Source: Synanceia verrucosa (Eukaryota > Chordata > Actinopteri > Perciformes > Synanceiidae). From it: a stretch of 64,000 bases of DNA. The notes below the pieces were generated by a model, which saw nothing but the letters and a program-made list of their open reading frames with translations, did not search any database and was not told where the DNA came from. The position numbers were made by a program, and so were the translations under genes. The DNA is taken from contig CM056556.1 of NCBI GenBank assembly GCA_029721515.1, positions 25,628,169-25,692,168 on the forward strand, written 5' to 3'. This document shows, in pieces, positions 12,771 through 25,869 of this stretch. How positions within the stretch are numbered: the first letter of the stretch is position 1; each line of letters opens with the position of its first letter.

Positions 12771-13510
12771 AAATAGGTAAAATAGTAATATAGTTTGACC
12801 AGCCAGTCATGTTGGACATTTAAAGAAATATATTCACTATTTGATATCTCAACAAATTTGTAAGTGACTGTTAATATTTTTATAAATGTTCACAAAAATG
12901 CAACTTGCATAATAATGTGGCACGCAGTGTAGGTTTAACAAAATTACTGAATGATATCATGAGCTCATATTAGAGTTTGATCAAAAGTATGAGTATTGAT
13001 TAAAATATTAAAAACAAACAGTGGTGCATCTATAACAGGGTTCCAGAAACTAAAACTAGACATCCTCTTGCTCAGAATGTCATCCTCTTGTCATCAAGAG
13101 TTAATTAAAAAAAAAAAAAAAAAGCTGTGTGGGTTTCTTCAAGAGGTGCATAATCTGTTAATATATCCTTGATTAAATTCAGCGTGTCCTCTGTATTTGT
13201 GCTGACTTCCACATCGTCTTCTCTCACATACTCCAAACAAATCTGTGTCGTCACAAATGACACTTGAAAGCACCGTCGACTTCATCGTCTCTGCATGATG
13301 AGCGACCTGATTTCTGTTCCACTTCTGAGGTGCCTCCTCATCGACTCCAATCTCACTTCGGTTTTCTAGGTCAGAGCAGCAAAGAGCTCATAAACAGCGT
13401 GGAGCGAGTAGCGAATTAGGATTGGCTGAGGATGTGTGTGTGAGGAGGGGGCTTTCTGGATCCATTTGTGGTCTCTGGAGATATGGGAGCCCCCAGTACA
13501 TCTCATTCTG

Positions 13511-13517
13511 AGTGTGG

Positions 13518-13577
<60 letters not shown>
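13511..13577. repeat. (GT)n microsatellite, interrupted
   Basis: About 65 bp of GT dinucleotides with two GGG interruptions, in cttnbp2 intron 2. The Val/Cys- and His/Thr-rich ORFs over it are translations of the repeat. Confidence 0.95.
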
Positions 13578-13911
13578 CAGCAGGGGGTGGATGGTCCCTT
13601 GAGGTGCATAGATCCTGGGGATGCAGAAGCCCTGAGGCCCATCTGTCATTCACAAACACACCAATTAACCCATGTTTGCTTCAACAGACATCCTCCCAAA
13701 TTATCAGTCATTGAGCTGCAGCAGCAGCCAACACAGCGTGGAATAAAACCTGCACCTACAGCTCATCTGGTGGAAACTGAAGCTGGTCGACGGTCACAAA
13801 ACTCGCCTAAAACTCGTCCAACACAGTGATTGAGTTTCATTTCATCTCAGGTCTGGAAACATTGGTGATTCCTGGCCGGAGAAGATTGTTTGCAGCTACA
13901 TCAGCTCCACT

Positions 13912-14000
13912 ACAGGGCTGCAACTAACAGTTATTCTTGATTCTTCAATTCATGTTGTCGTTTCTTTAAATCACTTTTTATGATGAGTCAAAATCGGTTG
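13912..14000 (+). repeat. teleost dispersed repeat fragment (GGGCTGCAACTAAC type)
   Basis: The segment starts with AGGGCTGCAACTAACAGTTA and is followed by AT-rich sequence. Related left ends occur at 27,821 (AGGGCAGCAGCTAACAATTA) and, inverted, near 28,785-28,803 (TAGTTAGTTGCAGCCTT). The three copies show a dispersed family. From memory, 'gggctgcaactaacgatta' is widespread in fish genomes. Confidence 0.45.
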
Positions 14001-14263
14001 CTTTCAACAGTTAAAAATCTAAAGAATTTTAAGAAGCTGTGTTTCAGCATTAGATAACTCTCCCACAGTAAAAAAAGTGAACTTTTACTTGCAGTGCCCT
14101 CTTTAGGCATTGATAAATAAAGGTGTGCACTGTTGCACAACCATTACAGATCATTCAGAGGTTTGAGGTTGACCAAACCGCAATTAGTGCCTGCAGCTCT
14201 GCAGTATCTGAGTGCATCAGAGATTAAACACATTGGAGCTGCTTATCATCTTACTGATGTGCT

Positions 14264-14295
<32 letters not shown>

Positions 14296-16928
14296 ACCTA
14301 TTTTATGTAATATTTACTACCTAAAAGTAAAAGTAAAAATAATCATATATTTGCTTCAAGGCATTTACATTACACACCGGGCACTTTTACTTTTACCATG
14401 AATACTTTCACACAGAACGTGAATATTTATTTTTTAATCCAACAAACAGTGAATATTTTATTTTTGTGATTTTTATGTGATCGCAACATAAAGAATCAAC
14501 CAAAAATCATAAACATATAATACTCACAAGTGAGTGTTTAGTATTTTCACACTGTTTACTCATCGTATTGTTTCTCAAAAACAATATTCTGCTGCTCTAC
14601 CTATATATTTTATACATTCAGAATATTTCCCTAAACTCACTGATCACAGATCTGAGACCTGAGATTATCACAACAACTCTGCATAACATCCACCAAACTG
14701 TCCCTGTGGCGAAAGCAGCAGATCAGACCAATGTACAGTATTGATAGAGGCAAAAAAACTATAATCTCCATGGCAACCAGAAAAGTGGCATCGATGGATC
14801 CTCGACCATGAGTATGTGACCTTTTAGAAACTGAAGCTGGTTTAAGAGGGAAACAGAGATTTTGTTGGATTACTTCTAGAAATAAACAGCGTGGTCAGTC
14901 AGGAAGTCAAGACTGTTTTTCTGAAGAAAACAACAAAACAAATGATTCCCTCATACGGGTGATCACGCTGTTCAAACTAAAACCTCACTGGATGCTTGTG
15001 GCTTCACTTCATCTGCCCGACTGGAAGGAAGCGATTCCTAAATCCACTGCTCATTTATCGGTCTCTCTGGTCGGTTGGTCGTTGCGTTGCCCTCAGGACG
15101 TCCACGCTCTCAGCGCTGAGATGACATCACTCTGACAGCGAGGAATCAGGCCAGCCTTATATAACCCAACAGCAATGGTTCGCTCCAGATATTTCAAAGC
15201 AGTAATTCAGCCAACAAAGACAGAACTTAAAAAAAATATCTGAACTTAAAACAATTACTAGAAGCAGAATAAAGATGGCAGTTGTTGTTCATTTTAAGTG
15301 GGTGGGGGGTTTGCCTTTTTCTTGACATGGTACAAATCCATTACCTGTTTAATGGAGGAAATAATCAGCAGATTAACTAAAAAAAAAAAATGTGTGCACA
15401 TCACGTTCCAGACATTCGGTCATATTTTAAAAATGCTTTCTTATTCTTCTTCTTTTCTCTGGGCTCTCCGATGGACTTTAAAATGTCTTTTGAACAATGT
15501 TTGTGGTTTCAGTTTTTAACAACGGATCAAAATGTATAATTCCTTTTCACAATGAGAAAACTCTTCTGTTTTGTGAAGACATTTGAAGGCTAAAATATAC
15601 ATAATAATACTGCATCTACATTGTTTGTGTGTCACAATGCAGAGTGGAGACTGAGGGAGGTCCAACGACGTGACATTTTTACCCAGAATCCTACACGGTG
15701 GCAGCTTTTTCCACGCAAGTTTAATGAGCTCAGCTGACAGCCTTGATGAAAGTTTGATGAAGCCCCAGATACTGTATGCATGCACACATGCAACACACAC
15801 ACACTGACAGTGTGCGACTCAGTTATCTGCAGCGTGAAAGAGTAGCTTAAGATCTAATGATAAATAATCCTCATGTGAATGAGCGCAGAGACTCGCTTCA
15901 CGCATCACATGACGTGAACTCTCTTTCTACTGCACAGCAACTGATGAAGATCCCGACGCAACGTTCCCAGGACTTCCTAACCCTCCTAAATCTCTCCGTC
16001 TGTCTCGCACCACAAAGCGACACAACAAATCGCATCGGCTTGGATATCAGCCAATCAGCCACAAACTGAGACAGAGACGCCTCCATCACCACGGCTCAAG
16101 AAGAATTCAAACCCTGCAATGAATTTTTCTATAGGCTCCGTCTTAATGCTCTTTAAATGGCTACAGTCTTAAATCTGTCTGTTTTTAAAAGAGCTGAAGT
16201 GAAATAACATGGGTGTTCAACTAGTTATAGAAACACAGCTGATGTAAAAATTATATTACAGTAATAGTTTAGTTGAAATATATGCACCATCTTTCTGAGA
16301 GTGAGAAGAGAAAGAAGAGGACCTCGAGTACAGAGTTAAATCTAGGAGGTGTTTTACTTAGCTTAGCTTACCATAAAGACCTGAACAGAGGGAACTGGTT
16401 AGTCTGCTCTGGTCAACATAATACACCATGTTTTTAGTGAGCTTTGAACATGCTAGCAGGCGCATTATCAGACAAGCCGTTTAACCGTGCTTACAGGCTT
16501 TATGCTAAGCTAGGCTAAACACGATCAGACCTGATCTTCTCATCTCATTCTCACAAAATAAACCAGTGAGCGCATTTCTGATCCTGATCCTTTAACACTG
16601 AATTGTTAGGTATCAAATCTGCTTATTAAAGTAACAGGAAACTAAAGACAACTCAACTCAAATTCAAAGAGCTTGAATAAAAATTGAATTAAAGTGCAGA
16701 TAACAAAAAAACACATCAATTCTGACCTGCAATTATAAAAAAAGTCATATAAAGCCTATCTGCTGTTCTACAACAGATACACACACACATACACACACAT
16801 CATGGATTTTTCAATCCCTTATATGCAAATGTTGTTTATGAAAATATAATAACTTCAAAGAAAACATACTGAGGCAAACACTTCACAGCAGTATGCAAAC
16901 ATCCATTTCCATTAATGCACAGATACAG

Positions 16929-16963
16929 CATGACTTGCAGCTGTGTGTGTGTGTGTGTGTGTG
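16929..16963. repeat. (GT)n microsatellite
   Basis: A short perfect GT run following CTTGCAGCT in cttnbp2 intron 2. Confidence 0.9.
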
Positions 16964-18081
16964 TTGGGGCTGAGCTGCCCAGTAGAGTCAGCTACTTGCA
17001 GCCTATTTTTATCCTTAATGCCACAGTAAACCAACACAGGCCTGCTGCTTGATTAAACCTCATAGTCCCTGTGGGTCGAGGCACAAAAAGCCCCCCTCCA
17101 AACATCTGATAGGCCTGCAAGTGTGTTTATTACTTACTCTGCATGTGTGTCAGTTTGTGGCTCAGTCATGTGCATGCATATCTATTTTTTTTTCATTTAA
17201 TGTGTGTCAGCACTTTATGTCCAGCTGATTTAACCCATAATGAAAAAAATCATCCCAGAAGCGTAAAAAGAACACACAGACAGCAGAGACAGCTGTAAAC
17301 ACTCATACCAGCATGGACACAGAAATATACAGATCTCTACAGTTATTGGAGAAAAATAAATTGCAGAATGTTTCAATGACTTAATGTTAAAAGTCAGAAG
17401 CATGATGCCCACAAACACACCTCGGTGCATGTAAACATTCACACACTGAACATGGAGGTGTGTATTATTACCATCAGCTTGGCAAGAGTGAGGTGAGATA
17501 AAAAAAAGGGCGAGTTTCAAGCCAAAGAGGGCTGGTAGCCAACAGCTCCTCTGATATTACACATCAGTTAAAAACAAAAACGCAGAGCCCAGCAGTAACC
17601 CTGGACACCTGACCACACCGCCCTATCACAAAGACTAATATAGACAGAAAAACAACACCGTGATGCTGCAGGCAGGAAGTGGAAGTGTTTGTCAAAAGTC
17701 ACTGAAGAGCAACTATTTCACCACAAAATGATGGGTTTACCTGCACAAGTGGCTGGTAGGGAAGACGAAATGCCAGAGCCACAACCAAACTCTTTTAATA
17801 GAGTAAGCTGGTGGCCTCCTGGGAGGAGTGTCTTCACTGTTCAGAGTCCAGAGCCAGAGCTGGAGCACATTGACCAAAGTCTTTTTAAAGCAAAGAGAAA
17901 TGTTCCCCCCTTGTCCTAAAATGCTCCTAAAGGTGCGTGTTTGACCAATCAGAGATGGTCATTCCAGCGAACCCCGAACCAAGAAGCTCTAGTCATTTCA
18001 GGAAGTACTACCCTTTTATCCTTTTTATCACTGGATGAAAAAAAATATAAAAATAAAAATATATTAATATATATATATATA

Positions 18082-19690
18082 CAGTCATGGAAAAAATTAT
18101 TAGACCACCCTTGTTTTCTTCAATTTCTTGTTCATTCTAATATCTGGTACCACTAAACGTATAATACAAAGAACACAACAAAAAATGCAGCTGGTCACAT
18201 AATACTTTATGTCCTATTTGACATTCTTAAGCTTAATTGATTCCCAGGGTATATAAGAGGCCATTTCATGTCACAAGCAGCACTGCACATGCAAAGGCCT
18301 AGAGTGGTTTCCTGCTTACATTCAAGCCGTAGCACAACTCAGAAGTTGTCAGCTCTCACATAATGCCTAAAACAAAAGAATTATGTGAAGCAACAAAGGC
18401 AGCCATCTTGGCACTGCTGGAAATTGGCATGAGTGAGAGACAGGTAGCGAAAAACTGAAGATCTCCAAGACAGCCGTTCATTACAACAAAAAACAAGCTG
18501 AACATGGCACTACCAAATTGCTACCTGGCCGTGGCAGGAAGCGTCTTTCTACCCCACGAGATGACCGTGCACTCATCCGTTCCTGTGTCAGGAATCGTCG
18601 TCAGACCTCCAGGGACCTTAAAAATGAGTGGGCACTGTCGAGAAATGTGACTTGCTCGGCAAGGACAGTTCGAAACTGACTTGTTGAAGCTGGTTTGAAG
18701 TCACACAGAGCACGCAAGAAGCCCTTCATCAATGAAAGGCAGAGGAAGGCCCGGTTACTCTTTGCTCGAGACCACAAGGATTGGACTGTTGATGATTGGG
18801 CTAAGGTTCTCTTCAGTGATGAATCCAATTTTGAATTGATGCCCACTCCAGCCAACTTACTGGTTAGGAGGAAGCCTGGAGAAGCTTACAACCCAGACTG
18901 TCTTGCCCCTACAGTAAAACATGGGGGTGGATCAGTCATGATCTGGGGTTGTTTCAGTCTGAGTGGAACAGGGCAAATGCAATTGTGTGAAGGCCGAATG
19001 AACCAGGTCAAGTACAGGACTACCCTTGAAAACAGTCTTCTTCCATCAGCTGGAAAACTCTTTCCTGCCTCGAATGACTGGATTTTCCAACAAGACAATG
19101 CCCCTTGCCACACGGCAAGGTCAGTTAAAGCCTGGATGGAGAACCACAACATTCGCACCATGCCTTGGCCTGCTCAATCACCAGATCTTAATCCAATTGA
19201 AAACCTGTGGAAAATCATCAAACTCAAAATGGAGAACCACAAGCCCAAAAACAAAGAAAATTTGTTTGAATTTGTCCAACAGGAATGGGCTGCTGTGACA
19301 GCAGAACAATGTCAGAAGCTGGTGGAGAGCATGCCAAGACGCATGGCTGCAGTCATCAAAAACAATGGTTATGCAATCAAGTATTAACTCTTGTGTGTAT
19401 CATGTGTTTAAAGCAAACAGAAAAGAAAACATGGAATGCTTAAAAGTAGTGTTTTTGGCGGTACAATGCCATAGCTATTGATGTAAGAATTTAAGTAATT
19501 TTGGTTATTGTCAAGAAAACCATGGAAAATGAATAATCCTTAGTTCTTAAATTAAACTCTCATGAGCTATTTTTGTTGTTATCATTATAATTGTCCAAAC
19601 AAATGTACCTTTAGTTGAGCCAGGCATTAAAATTAACAAGAAATTGAAGAAAACAAGGGTGGTCTAATAATTTTTTAATAATTATGACTG
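18082..19690 (+). mobile_element. Tc1-type transposon, copy 1 (full length, 1.6 kb)
   Basis: This is an element of about 1,609 bp flanked by TA on both sides (18,080-18,081 and 19,691-19,692), the target duplication expected for Tc1/mariner. The left terminus begins CAGTCATGGAAAAAATTATT and continues GACCACCCTTGTTTTCTTC. The right terminus is its inverted repeat, with a small AT-rich change (TTTTTTAATAATTATGACTG instead of TTTTTTCCATGACTG). The terminal repeats extend roughly 80 bp. It is inserted in (TA)n-rich sequence in cttnbp2 intron 2, opposite to the gene's transcription. It contains a damaged transposase gene listed separately. A second, near-identical copy lies in inverted orientation at 52,240-53,846. 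Confidence 0.95.
18363..19387 (+). pseudogene. Tc1 transposase, copy 1 (N-terminal frame break plus nonsense codon)
   Basis: The reading frame would begin at ATG 18,363 (MPKTKELCEATKAAILALLE), typical of a Tc1 N-terminal helix-turn-helix. It stops after MSERQVAKN at about 18,453-18,455, where an A-run appears one base short. The frame resumes with a GRGRKR-type AT-hook-like segment and is broken again by TGA at 18,677-18,679, where copy 2 has CGA. From 18,695 to 19,387 the catalytic part is open for 230 codons. It contains LFSDESNFEL (first Asp), WGCFS, FQQDNAPCHTA (second Asp) and SPDLNPIENLW (Glu). The spacing between the second Asp and the Glu is 34 residues (DD34E), as in Tc1. The product is predicted to lack the DNA-binding domain, so it is probably inactive. 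Confidence 0.92.
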
Positions 19691-19718
19691 TATATATATA
19701 TATATATATATATATATT
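19691..19718. repeat. (TA)n microsatellite at Tc1 right flank
   Basis: A TA dinucleotide run immediately follows the Tc1 right end. A matching short run (18,066-18,081) precedes the left end, consistent with insertion of the element into a TA tract. Confidence 0.9.
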
Positions 19719-22700
19719 TTTATTTTTTTTTTCAGGCAGTTTGTCCAAGTAGAGTTACCATCGGCAACGTGCTAATTTTATCAGCCCTATAAAAAATATA
19801 AACATAAACTTCACTCCCTCCATTTTGAAAACAAATGTGAAGTAGAACATTTCATACTTTTTAACATAAACTCTCTAAAATGTGTCACAGTTTATTTGCA
19901 GCTGCAGTGTATGAGAAAGATAGGAAGCTAACCTGCAATAAAACAGCATTTCTGACACTGAGGGTAATCAAAATGCATTTTATGTTTCTACTAGAATAAT
20001 ATAAACTGGAATATCGGAAAGGAATTTAATAATTTAATAAATAAGCATCCGGCCCAAGTGGAGACATACAAATTCATCCTGAAACTTATCAACCTGTTGC
20101 AAAAATAAAAAATAAAAAAAAAATGTATTAATCAATACACGATGACTGGGATTCTCACAGCTGATGGCTTTTAACGCCACTGAAATAAAATTAGATGCAG
20201 ACTGAATATTTGCACAACACAGTAAAATTAAAGAGTGAAAAAATGTATTAGTTTCAGACTTGGTGCTTTGGACCGGACTGCAGAGTTTCTGTGTTGCTGC
20301 TTTATGAATAAAGCTCAAACGGTTTCAACATGTTTGGACGATGCTTTTGTTGAGATTGAGTTGTTCTCACAATGAATCAGACCCTCTCATCCATCGGCCA
20401 TCGCAGGTCTGAAGCCTCGCCTCCTACTCTCATGTGGACTGACAGGATTATTTTAGCACACCTCACTGCTTCAGTTAGAGTCTCATAAGAAAGAGGAGGG
20501 AAGGATTTCACATTATTGGCTGACATATTTCGAGCTCTTTCAGTCTTTCGGGGTGAAACCAGCCCTGCAGGAGGACCATTAGGCTGCCTGTTAAACAGTC
20601 AATGAGTTACAAGTTGGGAGAAAAGAAAAGCGGCGGTGTATCGTGGGCTGAGATAATGACTGAAATCCCAGCCATGTCTCCGCCTGCCCACTCACATAAA
20701 TTAAGTGTGGGCACGACGGGCCGCTTCGGTGGAACATTTTCAATTTTAAAATTACAAGTGAACACGTTTGCTGACGTTCAGAAGGTCAGCTTCACATTTT
20801 CCTGATCTGTAAAGAGTGTGACCCATGAGAGAAGACAATAAGAAACAACATGGAGCAAGCTCGCCAAAGTGGAAAATACTGCGTTAATACTCAACCCTGC
20901 TACACCATCACTTCTACATACAGCATCACTCCACACATGGAGTATTCAACCAATACCATTGATTGGCCCGAGGGTGCCTATAAAGGGCACTAAGCAGGGA
21001 GGAAGGGACGTACCAACATAAACAATCCATGAAGCAAAACACACACTTAACGTAAGAATTAAATCCCTGGTGACACCTTAAATTCAGTGAAAGAACATTT
21101 TTCTCACATGCATCAGCAACAGAAAACTACATCAAAACATCCGTTCACAACCTCTCTCACAACTCAGGAAGTGCAAATCTAGTTTATTAAGTTGTGTGCT
21201 GTGCAGTACTTCCCATACATAGGATTTTTTTCCCCCAAAATGTATTACTCCACAGCAGAGGAAGAGTTTTAAATAGTGAGGCTTTCTGGGAAGTGGTGAG
21301 TAGACAACTGGATAAATGAGACTTGGAATATACTGCACCAGTGAGCGGATGATTTGACTATTACTTTAGTTTGTCAAAGATTAACTCAGTTTTCAGATTT
21401 TTCATGAATTTAGGGTAATAAACACTGAAGAAGAGCAGAGCTGAAGAAGTTTCTGATGAACCTGCATGATTTTGTTCTTGTGTTTATAATATCTCTGCAC
21501 CGAAGAACCTTTGAAAAAGGTTTCTTTTGGCGAGAGGACAGGTCAATTGAAGTATTCCTTGAAGGTAAAAATTAAACACAATCCTCTTTTGGTCTTAAAC
21601 TGCAATTCTTAGTGTTGTTTAGGAGTGATGTGTGGAACTACAACTGCAGACTAATGTCTAATCTGACTTTAGGATGGTCAGGAGAGGGTTAAATGCATTC
21701 AGTAAAACCCACCAGTCAAGTATGCTACACACATATTAGGACATACTGTATGAATGTATGTTAAACCTACTGTAACACAACAAACCATTTTAAAGACAAT
21801 ACTTCTTGAACCATCTAAGAGCTTGCACTGCAAAACTGAGAGGACAATATTGATTGATAGATAAGACAGAAATACTGTAATAAACACATGCTAAAGACAT
21901 CCCTTTCTAATGCGTCTAACCCTCTAATGTACACTCCAGGCTTTATAAAGAGAGCACGCTAAACAACGCTAAAAACAGCCAAATTAAAACTGCCTGCGAA
22001 GGACAGAAGCAAAAGCAAACAGACCATGAAGGCTTGTGGTGGAAAGGGAGCAGTGAAAGTCATCATCTCTGACCACATGCTGGTTTTGTCGTCCTCCCCC
22101 GTAATCAGCTTGGAGGATAATGTCATTAAATCTGGGTTAACAGCCACAACATTCACTTTCTTTAACGATTGATCCGTTGACTGGTTTTAAATACAGTCGT
22201 GAATTATGAGAAATTCCTTTTAAAATTTCCCAGAGCTCAAAGCAGCACCAGTAAATTAACTTTACTTTCCAATCAACAATCCAGAATTAAAAAAAACACA
22301 AAGATATTCAATTTACAATGCATCCCTTTTCTGTTAGCGAACATGATGACGTATGCAGCTGGAGAACACGGTAGCTAACGCTAACCAGCAAGTTTTATTA
22401 ACTTGTTTTCTTTTGGTATCTTTTTAAATAACATCTAAAGAAATGCTTCTCTCAAGTCACTCACTCTCCATGTTAAGACTTCTCAAAAATAGAGTCTGAA
22501 AATTTCACCAAAACGTTTCAAAGATTGAGAGAAAACAGCGCTAACAGCTTAGCCTTCTAAGCAGCCATGAGCCTTTAGCTGTGGCTAGCAGAAGGCTAAA
22601 CTATTACGAACACTTTCCTCTCCGTTTATCTAGCAGTTTAGTTTCTTAGCAACTTTTTTCACCGTCCTTCTGATAGTTCAGCCCTTAGCGTGAGCGGTGA

Positions 22701-22888
22701 GCTGTTGTTTCATTTCATAGATATTACAGCTTGAGCCTTGAATCACAGGTCAGTTTGTTAAAGATGAAAACATTTGGCCTTTTTATCATTTCAGCACTAA
22801 TTTAGTGCATTCACTACTTCCCACTGATATACAGTGTGTTTCTATATATTATTATAGTCTTTATATTTGTCGCTTATCACGTTCTCCT

Positions 22889-23192
22889 GCAGCCTGTGAG
22901 TAATTTGGGGGCTTCTGGGAGATGTAGTCAGAGCATAAAGAGACGGTATACACCACAGAGATCAAAGCAGGAAGTGGAGACGATCGAGATTAGAGAGCAA
23001 AACAAACAGAATCTGGACAGAAAGTGTTGATTTTGGTGAAAGTGTCCTCTACCTCTGATAAAACAAGAATGGAACAAGGTGAAAACAAATGTTTTTTTCA
23101 TGATGAAATCTTGAAATATGACTGAAAATGGGCAAAAACGTTAGAACAAGGCACTTTCTCTTTTAAAACACAGCTGGCACTCAAAGAGTTAA
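22889..23192 (-). mobile_element. short TIR element (ZNF143-motif MITE), copy 1, truncated
   Basis: This inverted copy ends at 23,175-23,192 with TGGCACTCAAAGAGTTAA, the reverse of the family's terminal sequence TTAACTCTTTGAGTGCCA. It includes the family core, with GGCTTCTGGGAGATGTAGT at 22,910-22,928. The other end is missing: similarity stops near GCAGCCTGTGAG at 22,889. TTAA at the end is compatible with a piggyBac-like target site, but it could simply be part of the terminal repeat. Confidence 0.8.
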
Positions 23193-23276
23193 CAGCATCC
23201 CATAATGTACACCATTTTTCTGTTGGCATGTTTTCAAAGTACAACTACAAGTGAAAGTATTAGAGACATTTCCAAT

Positions 23277-23899
23277 TTAACTGATTGAGTGCCAACTGTT
23301 TTATAAAACAGGAATTGCCTTGTTCCAGCATTTTTGCCCATTTTCAGTCATCAGAAATCAGAAATCAGAAAAAGATTTATTGCCAGGTATAGTTAACACA
23401 ATACGAGGAATTTGTTCTGGTGGGTTGGTGCAACATAAATATAGAAAAAAACAAGATAAAGTATAAGATACAAATATAAAATATATAAAGTAAGAGTGTA
23501 GTAGTGTAAAACAAGTAACAGTGTAACAGTGCAAGAAACAGAGCCACGGAATTAAAGTATCTTGTACAAGAATATTTCTCGTCATATTTCTAGACCCACA
23601 GAATATTTTGTACTATGTCTCTGAAAACACTGAATAGCTCAAATGAAAGAAGAGACTCTCTATTTCATCATGAAAAAAATGTTTGTTTTTACCTTGTTCC
23701 ATTCTTGTTTTATCAGAGGTAGAGTAGAGGACACTACTTGTTTTGCTCTCTACTCTCTCTCTGATCTCTGTGGCTTATATTAACCCTTTATGTTCCTCAC
23801 AGCCTATGTGAGAGCGCCCTCTTGTGCCAGCCGCAGAAAAAAAAAAATAATTTGTACGTATGTGAATGTATGACGCATATATTTCACTCAAAGAGTTAA
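23277..23899 (+). mobile_element. short TIR element (MITE), copy 2, with nested insertion
   Basis: The copy starts TTAACTGATTGAGTGCCAAC at 23,277 and ends CACTCAAAGAGTTAA at 23,899, so both termini are present. The 5' subterminal part has the perfect 16-bp palindrome CTGTTTTATAAAACAG. The copy is interrupted at 23,352-23,580 by a separate insertion. It lacks much of the core, jumping from GAGGACACT to a CTCTCTGATCTCTGTGG segment. It faces away from copy 1 about 85 bp to the left. Confidence 0.8.
23352..23580 (-). mobile_element. retroelement-like insertion nested in MITE copy 2
   Basis: A 229-bp segment splits the MITE between GTCAT (23,347-23,351) and a second GTCAT (23,581-23,585), giving a 5-bp target-site duplication. 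Intact copies read GAGTCATATTTCTAG across this point. The insert begins with repeated CAGAAAT units and AAAAGATTTATTGCCAGGTA. From memory this looks like the reverse complement of a teleost LINE/SINE 3' end. Confidence 0.7.
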
Positions 23900-25869
23900 G
23901 GAAACAGTATTTATGGGCAGAAGTAGTCAGCTCATAATGGTGCATTAGCATTCGTTTATGTAGGATGGAGCTTCGCTCACTCCAAACCAACCCTGGCACA
24001 GCCCAGTCCCACCACACAGCCTGGTGGGAAGCAGCTCTGGTGTGAAACTAGAGGCTCATTGGCACATCGGCAGGGCCGAAACAGCAGGGTCACCCTCTAA
24101 TTGCCCTCGACCACACAGAGAAGAGCTGGCACTTTATTCTGGAGGTTTCTCACTCCAACAATCCACCACTGTGGCCGATTGTGCTGATTAGCATGTCTTC
24201 ATCCAGGGAGGAAAATGAGCTGGATGGAATAAAAGCCTGCACACAGAAGAGTCAGGCCTCCACGACAAAGACAACCAATACACTTGAAATTAAAAACACA
24301 GCTAAAAAGGTAACTTTCTGAAGCCTATATTCATCTTTTTTCATGAGGGAGCATGCATTTAGTTAGTTTATTAATGAGTACAAAGTCAAGAAGTCCTTTC
24401 CAGTTTCTTAAATATGAAGCTTTGCTGCTTTTGCCCCTCATCTCATATCTTCTTCAACTGAATATCTGAGAGGTGTAGACCGTCAGACAAAATGACATGA
24501 ATTAGATTAAATAAGTCATCATTCTTACATCATATTAACTCCACCGAAGGTTGAGTTCACATGGAGATGAGCAGATGAAGAAATGCATTAAAAGTACCAA
24601 ACTTAAGAGTTTGATTCTCACTTAGGCCTCACATGCAAACCACATCAGCACCTACGGAGCAATCAAACTCTTTTTTTTCCCTCATTTCATTTATCTCTTT
24701 GATAAATTGTTCTGGATATTCAAAGGGACTAAACCCAGGTCTGGATGGTCCAGATGTGCCCCGCTGCCCCTGGGTCTCTCATGTCAGATACAAAGCGCCT
24801 CTGGATGAGAAGCAACAGACATGCAAGAGTCCATTTTCTCCACACAGAAACCTTGTTTTCTGACAAGAAATCATCATCATCATCAGGGACGAGAACAGAG
24901 CAGCCATTGTTTCTGGGGAACGTGACGTCTAGACAAAGCAGTGTCTGTGTTGAAGCAGAGCCCACGGCCCCCTCGACGGCACTTTCTTCACCCATATCCG
25001 TCACCACCTCCAGCCAAACCCCCCTGGAGTGAGCACTGTGCTTCACCCTGACCCAGCATGAAGATCAAACCGTGAAGAACATTACCCTGGAGATGAAGAG
25101 GGGGGCAGGGTGTTTGTTATGGCTGCTACCTTGGAGAGGAATGGGTGAATATGAGGGCCAAAAAATGCAGATGGAGTGCTGTAGTAGCTCCTGAATGCTT
25201 GTAAATTTAATTGCTTTCGCTACACTGCATTACTGTGAGAAGCCAACAGGGAGGGACGTTCTGTCGGGGAGGTGTAATCGATTAATGGCTGAAACAGAAA
25301 AGAGTTTAGAGGCCTTTATTCCCACACCAACTCTACTAAAACCTCCAGCACTCTGGAACATCACAGACCTGATGCTTAAAAACAACGGTGAATATGCTGT
25401 AAACTCCCAGCGGTCATTAATAGGCTTGTTTCACTTTGAGTGAGGGCTCTACATCCCAAATGATGCAGCTGTTTTCATGCTGAGACAGTAGGTTCACCTC
25501 TGTCACAGCGTCAGTGCAGCGTTTGCCACTCAGCCGTAGACACAAAGTAGAGCTGAAGATGACGGAAATGTCGATACCTCTGTGAGGACTGGACCAACTA
25601 ATTAACGAGCTGGAGCTGATGACTGTGCTATGGAAAAAGGCGAGGAATCACCAAACTCAGTTCATCCTCTCGGAAACAGAGATGGGTACCGATAGTCTGT
25701 ACCAAAACGGCACTGGTGCTGACGTAAACCAAAGTAACCATACAACGAAAAGCAAAAGTCCCTCCATAAATGCAGAACATATGCTGTGTGTGATCCACCC
25801 CATTTTGCACTTCCAGTCTCAGTCATAAAACAACCTTATTGATGACTTTATATACATATATGTTCTTTT

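Noticed and set aside
13366..13829. ORFs rich in His/Thr or Val/Cys over 13.5 kb
   Set aside because: They are generated by the GT microsatellite. The same applies to the ORFs over 60,666-60,909.
18601..19298. Additional ORFs on either strand across the Tc1 element
   Set aside because: They are shadow frames of the transposase. Equivalent shadows appear at the same relative positions in the second copy (52,627-53,323).
24729..25046. 105-codon minus-strand ORF with an Asp-rich run
   Set aside because: The Asp run comes from a small ATC repeat. No domain, splice signals or gene context support it.
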